Below are positions 31,144 to 43,009 of a stretch of DNA of 64,000 nt, in pieces. Origin of the DNA: Schistocerca nitens (taxonomy: Eukaryota; Arthropoda; Insecta; Orthoptera; Acrididae); contig NC_064614.1 in assembly GCF_023898315.1 (NCBI RefSeq), positions 504,882,109 to 504,946,108 on the forward strand, in the 5' to 3' direction. The position numbers and the translations under genes are program-made. The first letter of the stretch is position 1. Each line of letters opens with the position of its first letter. The notes under the pieces are model-generated. The model ran no database searches, was not told the origin of the DNA, and saw only the letters and a list, made by a program, of their open reading frames with translations.

Positions 31144-31690
31144 GGCCACTAGACCTTGGCCAGCAAAGTAGTCGGATCTCTCCCTAAATGAGAAAGATTT
31201 GAGCAATATGGACAGGGCCGACCATCTCGTGATTTTGACGATCTAATACGCCTATTCGACACACGTCGGCACGGTATCACTCAGGGGACATAGAACAACT
31301 CCATCAATCATTTTCAAGCCGAATAACTGCTTGCATAATGGCCAGAGATGGACCAACGCGTTATTGACTTGCTCAGTTTGTGAAGATCTTTCTCTTGAAC
31401 AAACCATACTTTTTTTTCTGAAGCAGCGAAGGTAGCCGCGCGGTCTAGGGCGTCTTGTCACGATCCGAGCGGCTCCCCCCGTTGGAGGTTTGAGTCCTCC
31501 CTCGGGCGTGAGTGTGTGTGTGTGTGTGTGTGTCGTCCTCAGCGTAAGTTAGTTGAAGTTAGATTAAATAGTGTGTAAGCTTAGGGACCGATGACCTCAG
31601 CAGTTTTTTTTGTGAAATTGTAATCATTGATTTGTCTGTACATGTTCGTCCCATCTACCGATTTCCGACTCATACTGTTAATTCCTACTT
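31144..31690 (+). pseudogene. Tc1-like transposon (family F) 3' end, copy G
   Basis: Plus strand, with degenerate SPDLSP-type, GRPSRDFDDLIR and terminal YRF patches, ending with the shared tgtctgtacatg block. Joined head-on to family K at a ggcca sequence. Split by an S2 SINE. Confidence 0.68.
31423..31614 (+). mobile_element. SINE, family S2, copy 2
   Basis: tRNA-like head with B box-like ggaggtttgagtcctcc and a (GT)n expansion at 31509-31533, then the gtgtgtaagcttagggaccg tail. Flanks tttttttctgaa and tttttttgtgaa form a likely 12-bp duplication with one mismatch. The site is homologous to the one hit by S1 copy 10. Confidence 0.85.
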
Positions 31691-32929
31691 GAGCATCGTT
31701 TTTTATCTTAGAGTATATTTCATAACTATTTTAATGGTTTCTTGAACAAAGCATATCATCATACAGAAAGCTCATTCTCTTACAATATTATCAGTTGTTT
31801 TACGTTCGTAATATCAGTTATTATTTTAGTGAACTGACCAAATTTGATAAAGCAAACAAGCGTAAAAGCGCTAATTTAAGCTTTCTCTCACTCACGTGCT
31901 CGTTATTTAAAAGGATACTGGCAGTAAGCGCGTTAGCGCAATGTATTAAAGAACAAAATGCGTTCTCGTGCACAAGCGCCAAATTCGTTGAGATTACAGC
32001 CGTTTCACCAAGCGTTATATTTTCACGAAACCTGTATTTTCGAGCTCACCCCAAAATTACCCCAAGGGGAAGAGGATTTTCCGGTCGTAACTGTATTACA
32101 GCTTACAACTTTTCTTCTGCCTGGGCTCGCAAGTTTATATCTGAAAAGATTAGGTCGCTCGCTGCAGGCCTTACCATTCAAGAACTCACAAATCCGTATT
32201 GTTTTCAGTATTCTAGAACCTGGATCATTCTTTCTATGAGTCTTTCCTGTGATACATTTTTAGTGAAGTATTTATAGGCCGATCCTAATAGTGAAAGTTG
32301 TACATGTCGATCGCAAATGAATATGAATACCTTTTTATACGGGATGGTCCACGGAAGATGCATGGCCTCATTTCACACAGGACGAGCACCGGCTGGTTCC
32401 CTCGGCAACTGCCACATGACGGATCGGCGCGTCTTTTCTGAGCTGAGCGTGAACTCATACGCAATGCAACTAAATTGAGTTGGCCTCTACTGGCATCATG
32501 GGCTCAAAACGACGTCTCACTGCGGCGACAGCGACCCGACGTCTTCTGAACACACCGTCAAACACTCGTCGAACTTCGGTTGTTGAAATTATTGACATTG
32601 CAAGTCAAATGCAGTTGAGTGGATGTGGATTGTTTCTGAACAGATGAAATAATCTTAGATCTTTTAGTTAGTTGTCTGAAAAGAAGTTGCAGTTTATTGT
32701 TCAAAAACCTATAAGAAGTTATTGTTAGGTTTAAAATAACCTGTCCGATAGTTCACATTGCGCTAACTGTACACCACACTCTTTATTTTCACATCATGCA
32801 GATGGCCCTGATGTAACTGATAAAGATTTTCAGAACTTCAACTTTAATTGCTTTTGTGATTTCACGTACCATGAGATCTGGAGTCATACTCCATCAGGAC
32901 CATCCCCTCCACCATGTGGCGACTGCATT
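31691..32929. other. Unrecognised; contains a 160-codon ORF
   Basis: The plus ORF 31795-32277 (MFYVRNISYYFSELTKFD...) is longer than most chance ORFs here, but it has no recognised motif, domain or splice context. The 32340-32660 part (gggatggtccacgg...) may be a transposon end. I assign no function. Confidence 0.35.
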
Positions 32930-33177
32930 ATCTAAATCCAGTCCGGGTGCCGAGCAACAGTATCAGAATTGGGCAATCGATGCGCTACCGTGCTTTTGTA
33001 AAGTTTCAGGTTGAGTTTATGTATAGCTGTGTGAGCAGATGCTGCTGACGCACTAGCGTGAGTTGCTAAATTCCGCAAAGGTTCTTTTGGACTTCTACGC
33101 AGAATCTCACCTAACTCGTCTAAGTTTATTGCATTATTGGTTAAAACACATTGGTTTCCATATTTATTGTCTGACAC
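32930..33177 (-). pseudogene. Possible transposase N-terminal fragment
   Basis: The 81-residue minus frame has LRRSPKEPLRNLATHASASA and then ASAHTAIHKLNLKLYKS. That spacing is like the helix-turn-helix and linker of mariner-like transposases. No catalytic part or terminal repeat follows, so this is tentative. Confidence 0.4.
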
Positions 33178-33226
33178 AGATTCATTCTCTTCAATTATTA
33201 ATCTGTTGTTGTTGTTGTTGAGGTCT

Positions 33227-34627
33227 TCAGTCCTGAGACTGGTTTGAAGCAGCTCTCCATGCTACTCTATCCTGCGTAAGCTCCTTCATCTCCCAGTACT
33301 TACTGCAACCTACATCCTTCTGAATCTGCTTAGTGTATTCATCTCTTGGTCTCCCTCTACGATTTTTACCCTCCACGCTGCCCTCTAATGCTAAATTTGT
33401 GATCCCTTGATGCCTCAGAAAATGTCTTACCGACCGGTCCCTTCTTCTTGTCAAGTTGTGCCACAAACTCCTCTTCTCCCCAATTCTATTCAATACCTCC
33501 TCATTAGTTATGTGATCTATCCATCTAATCTTCAGCATTCTTCTGTAGCACCACATTTCGAAAGCTTCTATTCTCTTCTTGTCCAAACTATTTATCGTCC
33601 ATCTTTCACTTCCATACATGGCTACACTCCATACAAATACTTTCAGAAACGACTTCCTGACACTTAAATCTATACTCGATGTTAACAAATTTCTCTTCTT
33701 CAGAAACGCTTTCCTTGCCATTGCCAGTCTACATTTTATATCCCCTCTACTTCGACCATCATCAGTTATTTTGCTCCCCAAATAGCAAAACTCCTTTACT
33801 ACTTTAAGTGTCTCATTTCCTAATCTAATTCCCTCAGCATCACCCGCCTTAATTCGAATACATTCCATTATCCTCGTTTTGCTTTTGTTGATGTTCATCT
33901 TATATCCCCCTTTCAAGACACTGTCCATTCCGTTCAACTGCTCTTCCAAGTCCTGTGCTGTCTCAGGCAGAATTACAATGTCATCGGTGAAACTCAAAGT
34001 TTTTATTTCCTCTCCATGGATTTTAATACCTACTCCGAATTTTTCTTTTGTTTCCTTCACTACTTGCTCAGTATACAGATTGAATAACATCGGGGAGAGG
34101 CTACAACCCTGTCTCACTCCCTTCCCAACCACTGCTTCCCTTTCATGTCCCTCGACTCTTATAACTGCCATCTGGTTTCTATACAAATTGTAAATATCCT
34201 TTCGCTCCCTGTATTTTACCCCTGCCACCTTTAGAATTTGAAAGAGAGTATTCCAGTCAACATTGTCAAAAGCTTTCTCTAAGTCTACAAATACTAGAAG
34301 TGTAGGTTTGCCTTTCCTTAATCTTTCTTCTAAGGTAAGTCCTATGGTCAGTATTTCCTCACGTGTTCCAACATTTCTACGGAATCCAAACTGATCTTCC
34401 CCGAGGTCCGCTTTTACCAGTTTTTCCATTCGTCTGTAAAGAATTCGCGTTATTATTTTGCAGCTGTGGCTTATTAAACTGATTGTTGGGTAATTTTCAC
34501 ATCTGTCAACACCTGCTTTCTTTGGGATTGGAATTATTATATTCTTCTTGAAGTCTGAGGGTATTTCGCCTGTCTCATACATCTTGCTCACCAGATGGTA
34601 GAGTTTTGTCAGGACTGGCTCTCCCAA
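33227..34627 (-). pseudogene. LINE-2x reverse transcriptase, main frame
   Basis: A 466-residue frame. RT motifs in order: IIIPIPKKAGVDRCENYPTI, DQFGFRRNVGTREEI, VFVDLEKAFDNVDWN, GVRQGCSLSPMLFNLY and SFTDDIVILPET. The catalytic box is FTDD where copy c has FADD. The C-terminal region has KEFCYLGSKITDDGRSRGDI and WIDHITNEEVLNRIGEKRSL. The frame joins the upstream part only across a 1-bp deletion (cccgggcc here, cccggggcc in copy c). Confidence 0.85.
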
Positions 34628-34632
34628 GGCCG

Positions 34633-35588
34633 TCAGTAGTTATAATGGAATGTTGTCTGCTCCCGGGCCTTGTTTCGACTCAGGTCTTTCAGTGGTCTGT
34701 CAAACTCTTCACGCAGTATCCTATCTCCCATTTCGTCTTCATCGACATACTCTTCTATTTCCATAATATTGTCCTCAAGTACGTCGCCCTTGTATAGACC
34801 CTCTATATACTCCTTCCACCTTCCTGCTTTCCCTTCTTTGCTTAGAACTGGGTTCCCATCTGAACTCTTGATATTCATACAAGTGGTTCTCTTTTCTCCA
34901 AAGGTCTCTTTTATTTTCCTGTAGGCAGTATCTATCTTACCCCTAGTGAGATAAGCCTCTACATCCTTACATTTGTCCTCTAGCCATCCCTGCTTAGCCT
35001 TTTTGCACTTCTTGTCGATCTCATTTTTGAGACGTTTGTATTCCTTTTTGCCTGCTTCATTTACTGCATTTTTATATTTTCTCCTTTCATCAATTAAATT
35101 CAATATTTCTTCTGTTACCCAAGGATTTCTACTAGCCCTCGTCTTTATACCTACTTGATCCTCTGCTGCCTTCACTACTTCATCCCTCAGAGCTTCCCAT
35201 TCTTCTTCTACTGTATTTCTTTCCCCCATTTGTGACAATTGTTCCCTTATGCTCTCCCTGAAACTCTGTACAACCTCTGGTTTAATCAGTTTGTCCAGGT
35301 CCCATCTCCTTAAATTCCCACCTTTTTGCAGTTTCTTCAGTTTTAATCTACAGTTCATAACCAATAGATTGTGGTCAGAGTCCACATCTGCCCCTGGAAA
35401 GTCTTACAATTTAATACCTGGTTCCTAAATCATTATATAATCTATCTGATACCTTCTAGTATTTCCAGGATTCTTCCATGTGTACAACCTTCTTTTATGA
35501 TTCTTGAACCAAGTGTTAGCTATGATTAAGTTATTCTCTGTGCAAAATTCTACCAGACGGCTTCCTTTTTCATTTCTTTCCCCCTATG
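34633..35588 (-). pseudogene. LINE-2x endonuclease end and linker
   Basis: The frame from 35385 reads MDSDHNLLVMNCRLKLKKL, the last motif of the AP-endonuclease, followed by a basic linker (RASRNPWVTEEILNLIDERR). Upstream, in another frame, TENNLIIANTWFKNHKRRLY and TWKNPGNTRRYQIDYIM belong to the endonuclease. Two frame breaks separate these parts. Confidence 0.8.
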
Positions 35589-35881
35589 CATCGTTTAATC
35601 ATTTGGAATGAATAAACAGGTAAATTTTCATATGGAGGCCGGACGACATTCCACATAAGGATGTGTCATCGTATAACTTAGCTCAAGAAACACTCGTTGA
35701 TCGTTCGGGTACGTTCTACTGAACGAAAACTTCCAACAACAACAACAACAAACGAAAAGAAAAACGGAGCACAGCACAAATTGTGGACCTATATATCTTC
35801 TGTCTTCTGAACCTCAGCGTCACGAGGTGATGGGAATCTGCTTACGCTAGCTGTGGATACAACGACTGAGTCGTACCTGAG
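35589..35881. other. No gene recognised; short (CAA)n
   Basis: A (CAA)5 run at 35738-35753 may be a leftover LINE tail. The rest is unrecognised. Confidence 0.4.
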
Positions 35882-35892
35882 ACCCCCTGGCT

Positions 35893-36090
35893 GCCGGCCA
35901 GTGTGAGCTAGCGGTCCTAGGCGCTTCAGTCTGGAACCGCGCAACCGCTACGGTCTCAGGTTCATGTTCGAATCCTGCATCGGGCATGGATGTGCGTGAT
36001 GTCCTTAGGTTAGTTAGGTTGAAGTAGTTCTAAGTTCTAGGTGACTGATGACCTCAGATGTTAAGTCCCATTGTGCTCAGGGCCATTTGA
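35893..36090 (+). mobile_element. SINE, family S1, copy 11
   Basis: It has an 11-bp duplication (accccctggct) at 35882-35892 and 36091-36101. The B box is preceded by a small duplication (aggttcatgttcgaatcc). Confidence 0.93.
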
Positions 36091-36191
36091 ACCCCCTGGC
36101 TCATTTTGAAGTGCACGTTCATTATACATAGTATACGAGAATAAATTTTGTGCACGTTGTTATGGTCAACAAAGTGCTATCTATTGCTACA

Positions 36192-36367
36192 CCGAAAGTC
36201 ATGGGATGGCGATATGCACATGTACAGACAGCGGGAGTATCGCGTACCAAGGTATAAAAGAGCACTGCATTGGCGGATCTGTCGTTTGTACCAAGGCATT
36301 TCATGTGAAAAAGTTACTGACTTGATTGTGGCCGCACGACGGGAATTAACAGACCCTGAACGCGGGC
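36192..36367 (+). pseudogene. Tc1-like element (family K), 5' end only
   Basis: Starts aaagtcatgggatggcgata and runs to about 36367 (gacgggaattaacagaccct...). This is the 5' untranslated region and first codons of the family K transposase. Then the sequence switches to family F. Confidence 0.65.
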
Positions 36368-37140
36368 GACATTTAAATTTGTATCCCACAGCTGTCCTGA
36401 GTGTCTCCACACACGTCTTCTGCCTGGGATCTCATTTTCTGCAGTAGAATTGTCTTCAGAGAGTAGTCCCATTTCAAACTGAGCACCGATGACAAACGAA
36501 ATCGCGTCTGAAGTCGCTCAAGACAGCGGTGCTATACCAACCTAACTGTCGCCTGCCGTAAGGCCCGACAATCTGTACTGATGGCCTAGCGTGCCATCCC
36601 ATTTCATAGCAGGACCACTTTGGCTGTCACCCACGGAACCCTCGCAGCACAGTTGTACGTCGAAGTTATCCTACACCCAATTTTCTTGCCCCCATGGCAA
36701 GCCATCCTTGGCTTACATTTGAGCAAAGTAATGTCCGCCCGCACAAGGTGAGAGTTTATGCCGCTTGTCTTCGTCCTTGCCAGACGCCACCCTGGACAAC
36801 AAGGTAGCCGGATCTCTCCCCAATTGAGAACCTTTGGGGCATTATGGGCAGGGCCTTTCAACCACCTCGGGATTTTGACGATCCACAGGACCAGTTGGAC
36901 AGAAATTGACACAATATCATTCAGGAGGACATCCAAAAACTCTGTTAATCAATACCAAGCCGAATAAGGGGCAGAATTGGATGAACGCGTTATTGTCTTT
37001 TTCAATTTGTGACTCTCGCTCTCCTGTTGAATAAATCATCCATTTTTTCTGAAATTGTATTTGCTTGTTTGTCTGTACATGTACATCACATCTACCGATT
37101 TTAGGACCGTTCGGATCATTCCTTGATTGTGCGTCGGTTT
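36368..37140 (+). pseudogene. Tc1-like transposon (family F), copy H
   Basis: Contains a damaged first D region, the ASHPWLTFEQSNVRPHKVRV block (second D region), PDLSPIENLWGIMGRAFQPP with the catalytic E, and the terminal repeat ending gtgcgtcggttt at 37140. This 3' end is the best preserved of the three family F loci. The 5' part is replaced by family K. Confidence 0.75.
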
Positions 37141-37581
37141 GTTCTTCTTTCTTTTAATTTAATTTCTTTTAGGATGATTTCACAACTCATAACGCATGTG
37201 ATTCATCAACAGTCACGAACTTCGTCATTTGGAAGAACTATATTTGATAGAGTTGACAATTGTACTCATTGCAGCTGTATGGTTTATGTGTGCACAATAG
37301 TAAGAACCTATAATGTTTGGATCACGTTCTATGTAATCATGTAGTTCTATTGTTCATCGTGATGTCCTCTGGTTTGACCAGTTTCTCTGTCTTGGCCTTT
37401 GCTTGTATATAACATCACCGCCCTTGAGTAAGACGAGTTTTGTTCACATTCTTTTACGTTACACTGCACTGAGTGGCTGACTGAAACTATTTGCTTTAAT
37501 TGTGTTGGCCGGCTTTTGTACAATCGTGAGTGAGCTATCAAATAGTAGTAGCGATTATTATGATTACGTGCTCTCATTTAC

Positions 37582-37584
<3 letters not shown>
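37141..37584. other. No gene recognised
   Basis: Unrecognised AT-rich sequence before a GT microsatellite. Confidence 0.45.

Positions 37585-37655
<71 letters not shown>
37585..37655. repeat. (GT)n microsatellite
   Basis: An uninterrupted GT run of about 35 units, likely to vary in length. Confidence 0.98.
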
Positions 37656-37656
<1 letters not shown>

Positions 37657-38102
37657 CCCGATACGCTCCAATGAATTAATGCGATTCATTTCTTTACAAT
37701 CGCTGTTTTCGATGTGATCTCATTTAACTACGTTGTGTGATCTGATTGCACTTTTATTCAGCGTCGTATTAAAATTCACATTGATTTAGTGTTTGCTTGA
37801 TCTGTGTTTCACTTAGTGATTTGGACTATTTATACGTTTCTTAATCAATTAACACATTTTTCGAACGGAAAGTCGAACATCTGTCATCCTGCACAACTAT
37901 CTTATATCGTTCCTAACTATCAGTAAGTTAATATTGGCTGTAATATGCCCCATCGCCATTAAAAAGAATCATAATCCTACTAACTGGAAGCTACATTCAA
38001 AGTGTGTCATTGACCCACATAATTTACTTTGTAGAGACGCTAGTAGTGAAGACGATATTTAGATCACCAAGATCTTTGTGTTATGTGTAACAGTTAAAGA
38101 TT
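37656..38102. other. No gene recognised
   Basis: AT-rich DNA between the microsatellite and a truncated S2 SINE. Confidence 0.45.
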
Positions 38103-38112
38103 ACTTATTACA

Positions 38113-38255
38113 TGGTCCCGGCGGAGGTTCGAGTCCTGCCTCGGGCATGGGTGTGTGTGTTTGCCCTTAGGATAATTTAGGTTAAGTAGTGTGTAAGCTT
38201 AGGGACTGATGACTTTAGCAGTTAAGTCCCATAAGATTTAACACTCATTTGAACA
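38113..38255 (+). mobile_element. SINE, family S2, copy 3 (5'-truncated)
   Basis: Lacks the A-box half. It keeps the B box (ggttcgagtcc) and a tail that, like S1, continues gactttagcagttaagtccc. A 10-bp duplication (acttattaca) lies at 38103-38112 and 38256-38265. Confidence 0.85.
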
Positions 38256-38265
38256 ACTTATTACA

Positions 38266-39083
38266 ATCTAAAGCCATATTTTTCGCACATATTCTGTGGA
38301 TCACGTATCAGCTATACATAAATTAACAGAGTCATTTAGTTAGATCGCCTCCATCTCCCACTTAATCATTAGGATTTCTTTAGAAAACTGTATTACGTAT
38401 GTCTGCCAAGTAAAAGTGATCTGAGGAGATCACAGCGAAACAGGCCAGCGAGTATTTCTGTAATAATATTTGCAATGCTACCAATGGCGTTTCTATTCTG
38501 CAAGGTATTTTGAAATTGAGGATTTGATTGAGTGTCGTGTGATTAGTAAGTTGTTGCGAAATGGCTTGGCCAGGTAAGCGGGCACTTAGCAGCATCCTGA
38601 GTCAGTGCAATGAGTCGTGAAAGATGAGGGTAGCCACCCGGTGGGATGCTGTGCAATCACTACTGGAAATTCTGTCGCAGTTCGCTAAACTGTGCCGCCG
38701 CATGGTGAGGGAGGCAAAGCAATGTGGCCAGGCTCTGACTGTGCTGACACTAAAACTTCGAATATTTAATAAAAACGCGAAAGCCACTTCCAAACGTGTA
38801 ACAGAAAATCTCCTGACCGCGTTGAAATCGCGGTAGAGAAACGAACTCATTAAAATTATTACCGCGCTAGCTTTAAACGTACCTGCACTCGCTTATCAGT
38901 AGTTATATTACGATGAGTGATGGTGTGTAAGTAACCGCACGCGTCTGCCTCTTCGGGTAAACAGCTCGTGATGTGCTCCCCACTCTTCCCCCTCTCAAGC
39001 TGTCCCAACACACGACGTGTCAGCATAAGCATATTCATTGCTGAGTTGTGTGTATAGAGGGAGTGCATTTCTGTGCATAGTGC
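38266..39083. other. Unrecognised; possible hAT-like scrap
   Basis: The plus ORF 38624-38836 (MRVATRWDAVQSLLEILSQF...) faintly recalls the TRWnS motif of hAT transposases, but nothing else supports it. Confidence 0.25.
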
Positions 39084-39095
39084 TGTTGAGGTAGC

Positions 39096-39267
39096 GTGGT
39101 GGCCGAGCGGTTCTAGGCGCTACAGTCTGGAACCGCGCGACTGCTACGGTCGCAGGTTCGAATCCTGCCTCGGACATGGATGTGTGTGACGTCCTTAGGT
39201 TAGTTAGGTTTAAGTTCTAGGGGACTGATGACCTCAAAAGTTAAGTCCCATAACCATTTGAACCATT
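39096..39267 (+). mobile_element. SINE, family S1, copy 12
   Basis: It has a 12-bp duplication (tgttgaggtagc) at 39084-39095 and 39268-39279. The tail has small deletions and the head starts at ggtggccgagcgg. Confidence 0.92.
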
Positions 39268-39554
39268 TGTTGAGGTAGCTATACATTACACTATGTGTAC
39301 ATTATGCAACAAATAACATGGAAGTATGCATTAAACACATGGAAGAGTGTACAAGAAAAGCATTTTCACAAATACGGTGTGGGTGAAAATGCAAAGAGTA
39401 AATAGCTTTTTCAAAGAGTAAATATATTTCCTAATTCGCGTAATATTCAGTTCAGTAGGTATCTTGTACTACACACTTACTGAAATATTATTAGATTTCG
39501 AAGTAAAAGCACTGTGCGGCACTGTGCGGTCAAAGCGATTTCACCATCTTCTTC

Positions 39555-40220
39555 TACGAGGGGCGTTCAGAAAGTAAGCTCCGATCGGTCGCGAAATGGA
39601 AACGACTATGAAAATCCGATAAAGCTTTGCACAGATGTGTTGGGTAGTGTCTCTAGTATAACCCCAGTTAGCATCACGTCGCTCTTCTCATTTCTGAGCT
39701 CGCAGTGAGTGCGTAAAGATGTCTAGAAAATAGTGTCTGCCGCCAAGTACGAGGGCCTGGTGAGAAATTTCGCCTGAAGCTATGCAGCTAACATTACATA
39801 ACTGTCGTGCTGTTTCTTCTTCAAGACAATTCTCAGCCGCATTCTGCAGGGGCAATGAAGATGCTCCTGCATCGTTTTCAAATGGAAATGTGAGATTACC
39901 CACAATACAGTCCGCAATTGTCTCCCCCTGAGTTTCATCTCTGGTCACATGAACCGCTGTCTTTGAAGACAACATTTTGACACAGACAACGAGGTGTAGG
40001 CCAGCGTGGAGAATTGGCGGAAAGCACTGGCGGCTGCCTTCTATGATGAGGCTATTGAAAAGTTGGTACAACGCTATGACAAAAGTCTAAGTCAGAACGG
40101 CGACTACGTAGAGAAGTAGCTGAAAGGTGTAGCTAATTGTTACAAGTAAAACATTTCTGATGTTCACTGTGGTTTCAATTTGGCAATCAATCGGAGCTTA
40201 CTTTCTGAACAGGCCTCGTA
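39555..40220 (+). mobile_element. Non-autonomous mariner-derived element (666 bp)
   Basis: Terminal inverted repeats of about 28 bp (gaggggcgttcagaaagtaa... and its complement ending gaacaggcctcg) with TA on both sides. Inside, only the C-terminal end of a transposase remains: AFYDEAIEKLVQRYDKSLSQ then GDYVEK before a stop. That fits an internally deleted mariner. The catalytic domain is missing. Confidence 0.82.
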
Positions 40221-43009
40221 TATATGTGACTCGCCAATTTTTAACAATAAATCAGTTTTGTTTAACCGCAGCTCACTCTTTATGAAGTTTTGTAGGTACA
40301 TTCAGAGGCGTATGTCTTGTGAATATAGCTTGTAGCAAAGAAGTAAAAAATTGAAACGTCAACCATAATGCGATTGTTTTTCACGTGTCTCAATGTTTAT
40401 AACGTCATATACCCTGAACTACGCATTGTACAGTTATATAATTTTGCGGATACATCCAGTGGTATATGTGAACACTGTCTGTAAAATGTGTCGCGAATAC
40501 AGTCAGTAGTAAAGAAGTAATAAATTAAAACATCATGACCGATGCAAGAGTTTTGATGCATGAATATCGAAAATCTAGGAACCGATAAACTTTTTGGCTT
40601 CCATCATTTGGGGGGGGGGGAGGGGAGGGATCTGTAAGCTAGAAAAACTTTCGTAACGGTTTGAAATTATGTGTGAATTACGTTGCGAGTCACTAAGTGA
40701 TGACATTCTCAAATACTGGATGAATAAAATCTGGGTATTCGCACGTCATGGCCTACGCTTTTTTTTCATACCGACTCTGACCTCTTTTTGACAGGTAGAT
40801 GGTTCTTAACCCCACAGCGATTCTTTCCAGACAGTAACTGATATGTGTACCTAATTTCGTTGAAATCGGCCTATTGGTTTCGGAGGAACTGTGGAACATA
40901 CACACACACATTTTTAAAGTATGTATAGGTACCATTTGTCGTGGCCAGTTTTTGATGAAATATAGCCTATACGTTGTCCAAAGATATGCTTAACGTAGCT
41001 GTGAAAACCCCATGAAAATTCGTCTAACAGTTTTCCAGAAGGGTGTTTAGACAAAGAGACAGACATGACAGATTTACAGTTGTATTATTAGTTTAGATCT
41101 GTAAAGTAAATATTAGCAAGGTTATTAACATTTACATGTAAATTGCTTGTAAAATCAAAAACAAATTCTAAAGACATGATATTTACGTGCAAGATCGATT
41201 AGTTGAATAGATATTGAAGACCGCTATTAAATAACCATGTTTATAGTATTGCTTAATACATGCACAAATTGTTGTACAGAAATTACTGACTACCTCAGAA
41301 AATAGCGCGAAAACAAAGAGTTCTTCACAGATATACTATAAATTGTCATGACCATGAATGATTTGTTCTATTATCCCAATTTGTTTATATTTATTTAATG
41401 CTAATTTAGCAACTTAATATTTGTAAGATGACTATTTGAGTAGCATATCACTGCCGTCTATGTTCTATAAAGTCTAAATAAAAGGTGACCATTCTGCGAT
41501 ATTTAGCGTCTAATAATGTAATGTCTGTCTGCAGATTATCTAAAACTGTATGGAAAGTGGTGTTAGAAATATGTAAAGATTGTAAAACATATAATTGGAA
41601 GTATGGCAGTCTAGCTGTAAGTTGCTCACTTGACTTAAGTTGTTGGTCACATGGCAAAGTTTTTAAACAGGCAGGCAGAGCATTTTTCGTGGTCTTCTCA
41701 TGCCCGTGTCTTCGTGGGTAAAGTTGTTTGGTAAGGTTTGCGCAGCTAGTGAGCCACATGTCCTTAAGTACTGCTTGGAACATAGAATTAGTACGATATG
41801 CACCTATTCGAGACTTAAGGGAAATATTTTATCACTGAATCCTAGTGTACCTATCAGTGCCTGAACTTTTTCCATGGTGAATTGGCTATTGTGTGTAGTA
41901 CTCAATGAACATAATCAGCTTTGGGAATTTATTTCAGTTTGGGTAATATTATGCACAGTATTACGCATATAGTTACTTTGTTACTGCCTATGAACACTCT
42001 GCTCGCACTGGTAAGTCAATCACTTAATTCCTTAATGCCTTTCCTTATTGCCTTACTGTGCTGAAATATCAGCTTGTGTCAGGACACCATCGAAGTAAAC
42101 TTATCATTGGTCTGAACGAAGTGATAGTGAAATTTAATCCTGCGATTAGGCTACATCATTGTTTCGAGAGATCATTACTTTAATATCTCCTTTATACCAA
42201 CTTTTCACTGATTGGCACTGCTAAATTATTGTGCCTAATGAAAGATCAACGCTTTTACATAGGCTTAAGGCAACAATTCATGACCGAACATCTAATTTAT
42301 AGGGGGGAAGTTAGTTGTCAACGAATTGGTCCTGATGGGTGATTAATTTATGATCATTTTATTAGTTACTAACCAAAGCGGAGTTGCATATTCAAAAAAT
42401 GTTACTACCAATTTAAAAATCACAACCTATTTTTGTTAAAATATGAAAAAATATATGAAAACATTAGTTGATTCAAATAGAAATTGTAAAATTCAGTGCT
42501 GAAGAATTAAAAGCTATTTTTAACACATCCATTATCTGACATAATGTCGATTCCTTCCCTTAAGCATTTACAGCCCGTCAATGCCGTGAATAGTGTTTCT
42601 CTGGCATAGTCGAAACAGCGTAATATATCAAAAAGGTCCTTCACAAAAACTGTCTAATTGCGAGAAACCTATTTTACGCTAACAATCTTGTACCATCTCC
42701 TCGCTTCAAATTCTCAAGTTAATCACGTTTCTTCTTCGTTTCCAGCTGGTCCCATTAGATACGAGTCTCCTAAAACAATTCATTCTGAATCTATTTGCCA
42801 AAACTCATTTTATTTGGGAAATTTTGACGTACAGTTAAAAGACGCTGGTACGGTACACATAGGACAAGTGTCATTAGTACGCGCCACTGTTCTATAGCCG
42901 GATTCTATGCCGAATACGCAAACTACGTCATCGCGACGGCCGACATTTCGTGTCCGACGGCCTGTCTCCGTCTCAGACCTCACATTCAGTCACGGGAACT
43001 AATTACCAT
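40221..43009. other. No gene recognised (2.8 kb, AT-rich)
   Basis: The longest gene-free stretch here without visible mobile DNA. A G-run lies at 40609-40620. The 111-residue minus ORF at 41448-41783 has no motif and lies within the chance range. Confidence 0.5.

Larger units (their letters stand above)
33205..35588 (-). mobile_element. RTE-like LINE (LINE-2x), copy b, 5'-truncated
   Basis: Non-LTR retrotransposon on the minus strand with a (TTG)n/(CAA)n 3' tail at 33205-33221, typical of RTE-type elements. It keeps the end of the endonuclease, the linker, the RT and the C-terminal domain. The 5' end stops inside the endonuclease near 35588. Its sequence is close to copy c at 55116, so both moved recently. 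Confidence 0.85.

Noticed and set aside
33879-35158. Plus-strand ORFs opposite LINE-2x copy b (and the same at 55989-57267)
   Set aside because: Low-complexity Ser/Phe-rich shadows of the LINE frame on the other strand.
41448-41783. 111-residue minus ORF as a possible gene
   Set aside because: Length is within what chance allows in this window; no motif, signal peptide or context supports it.
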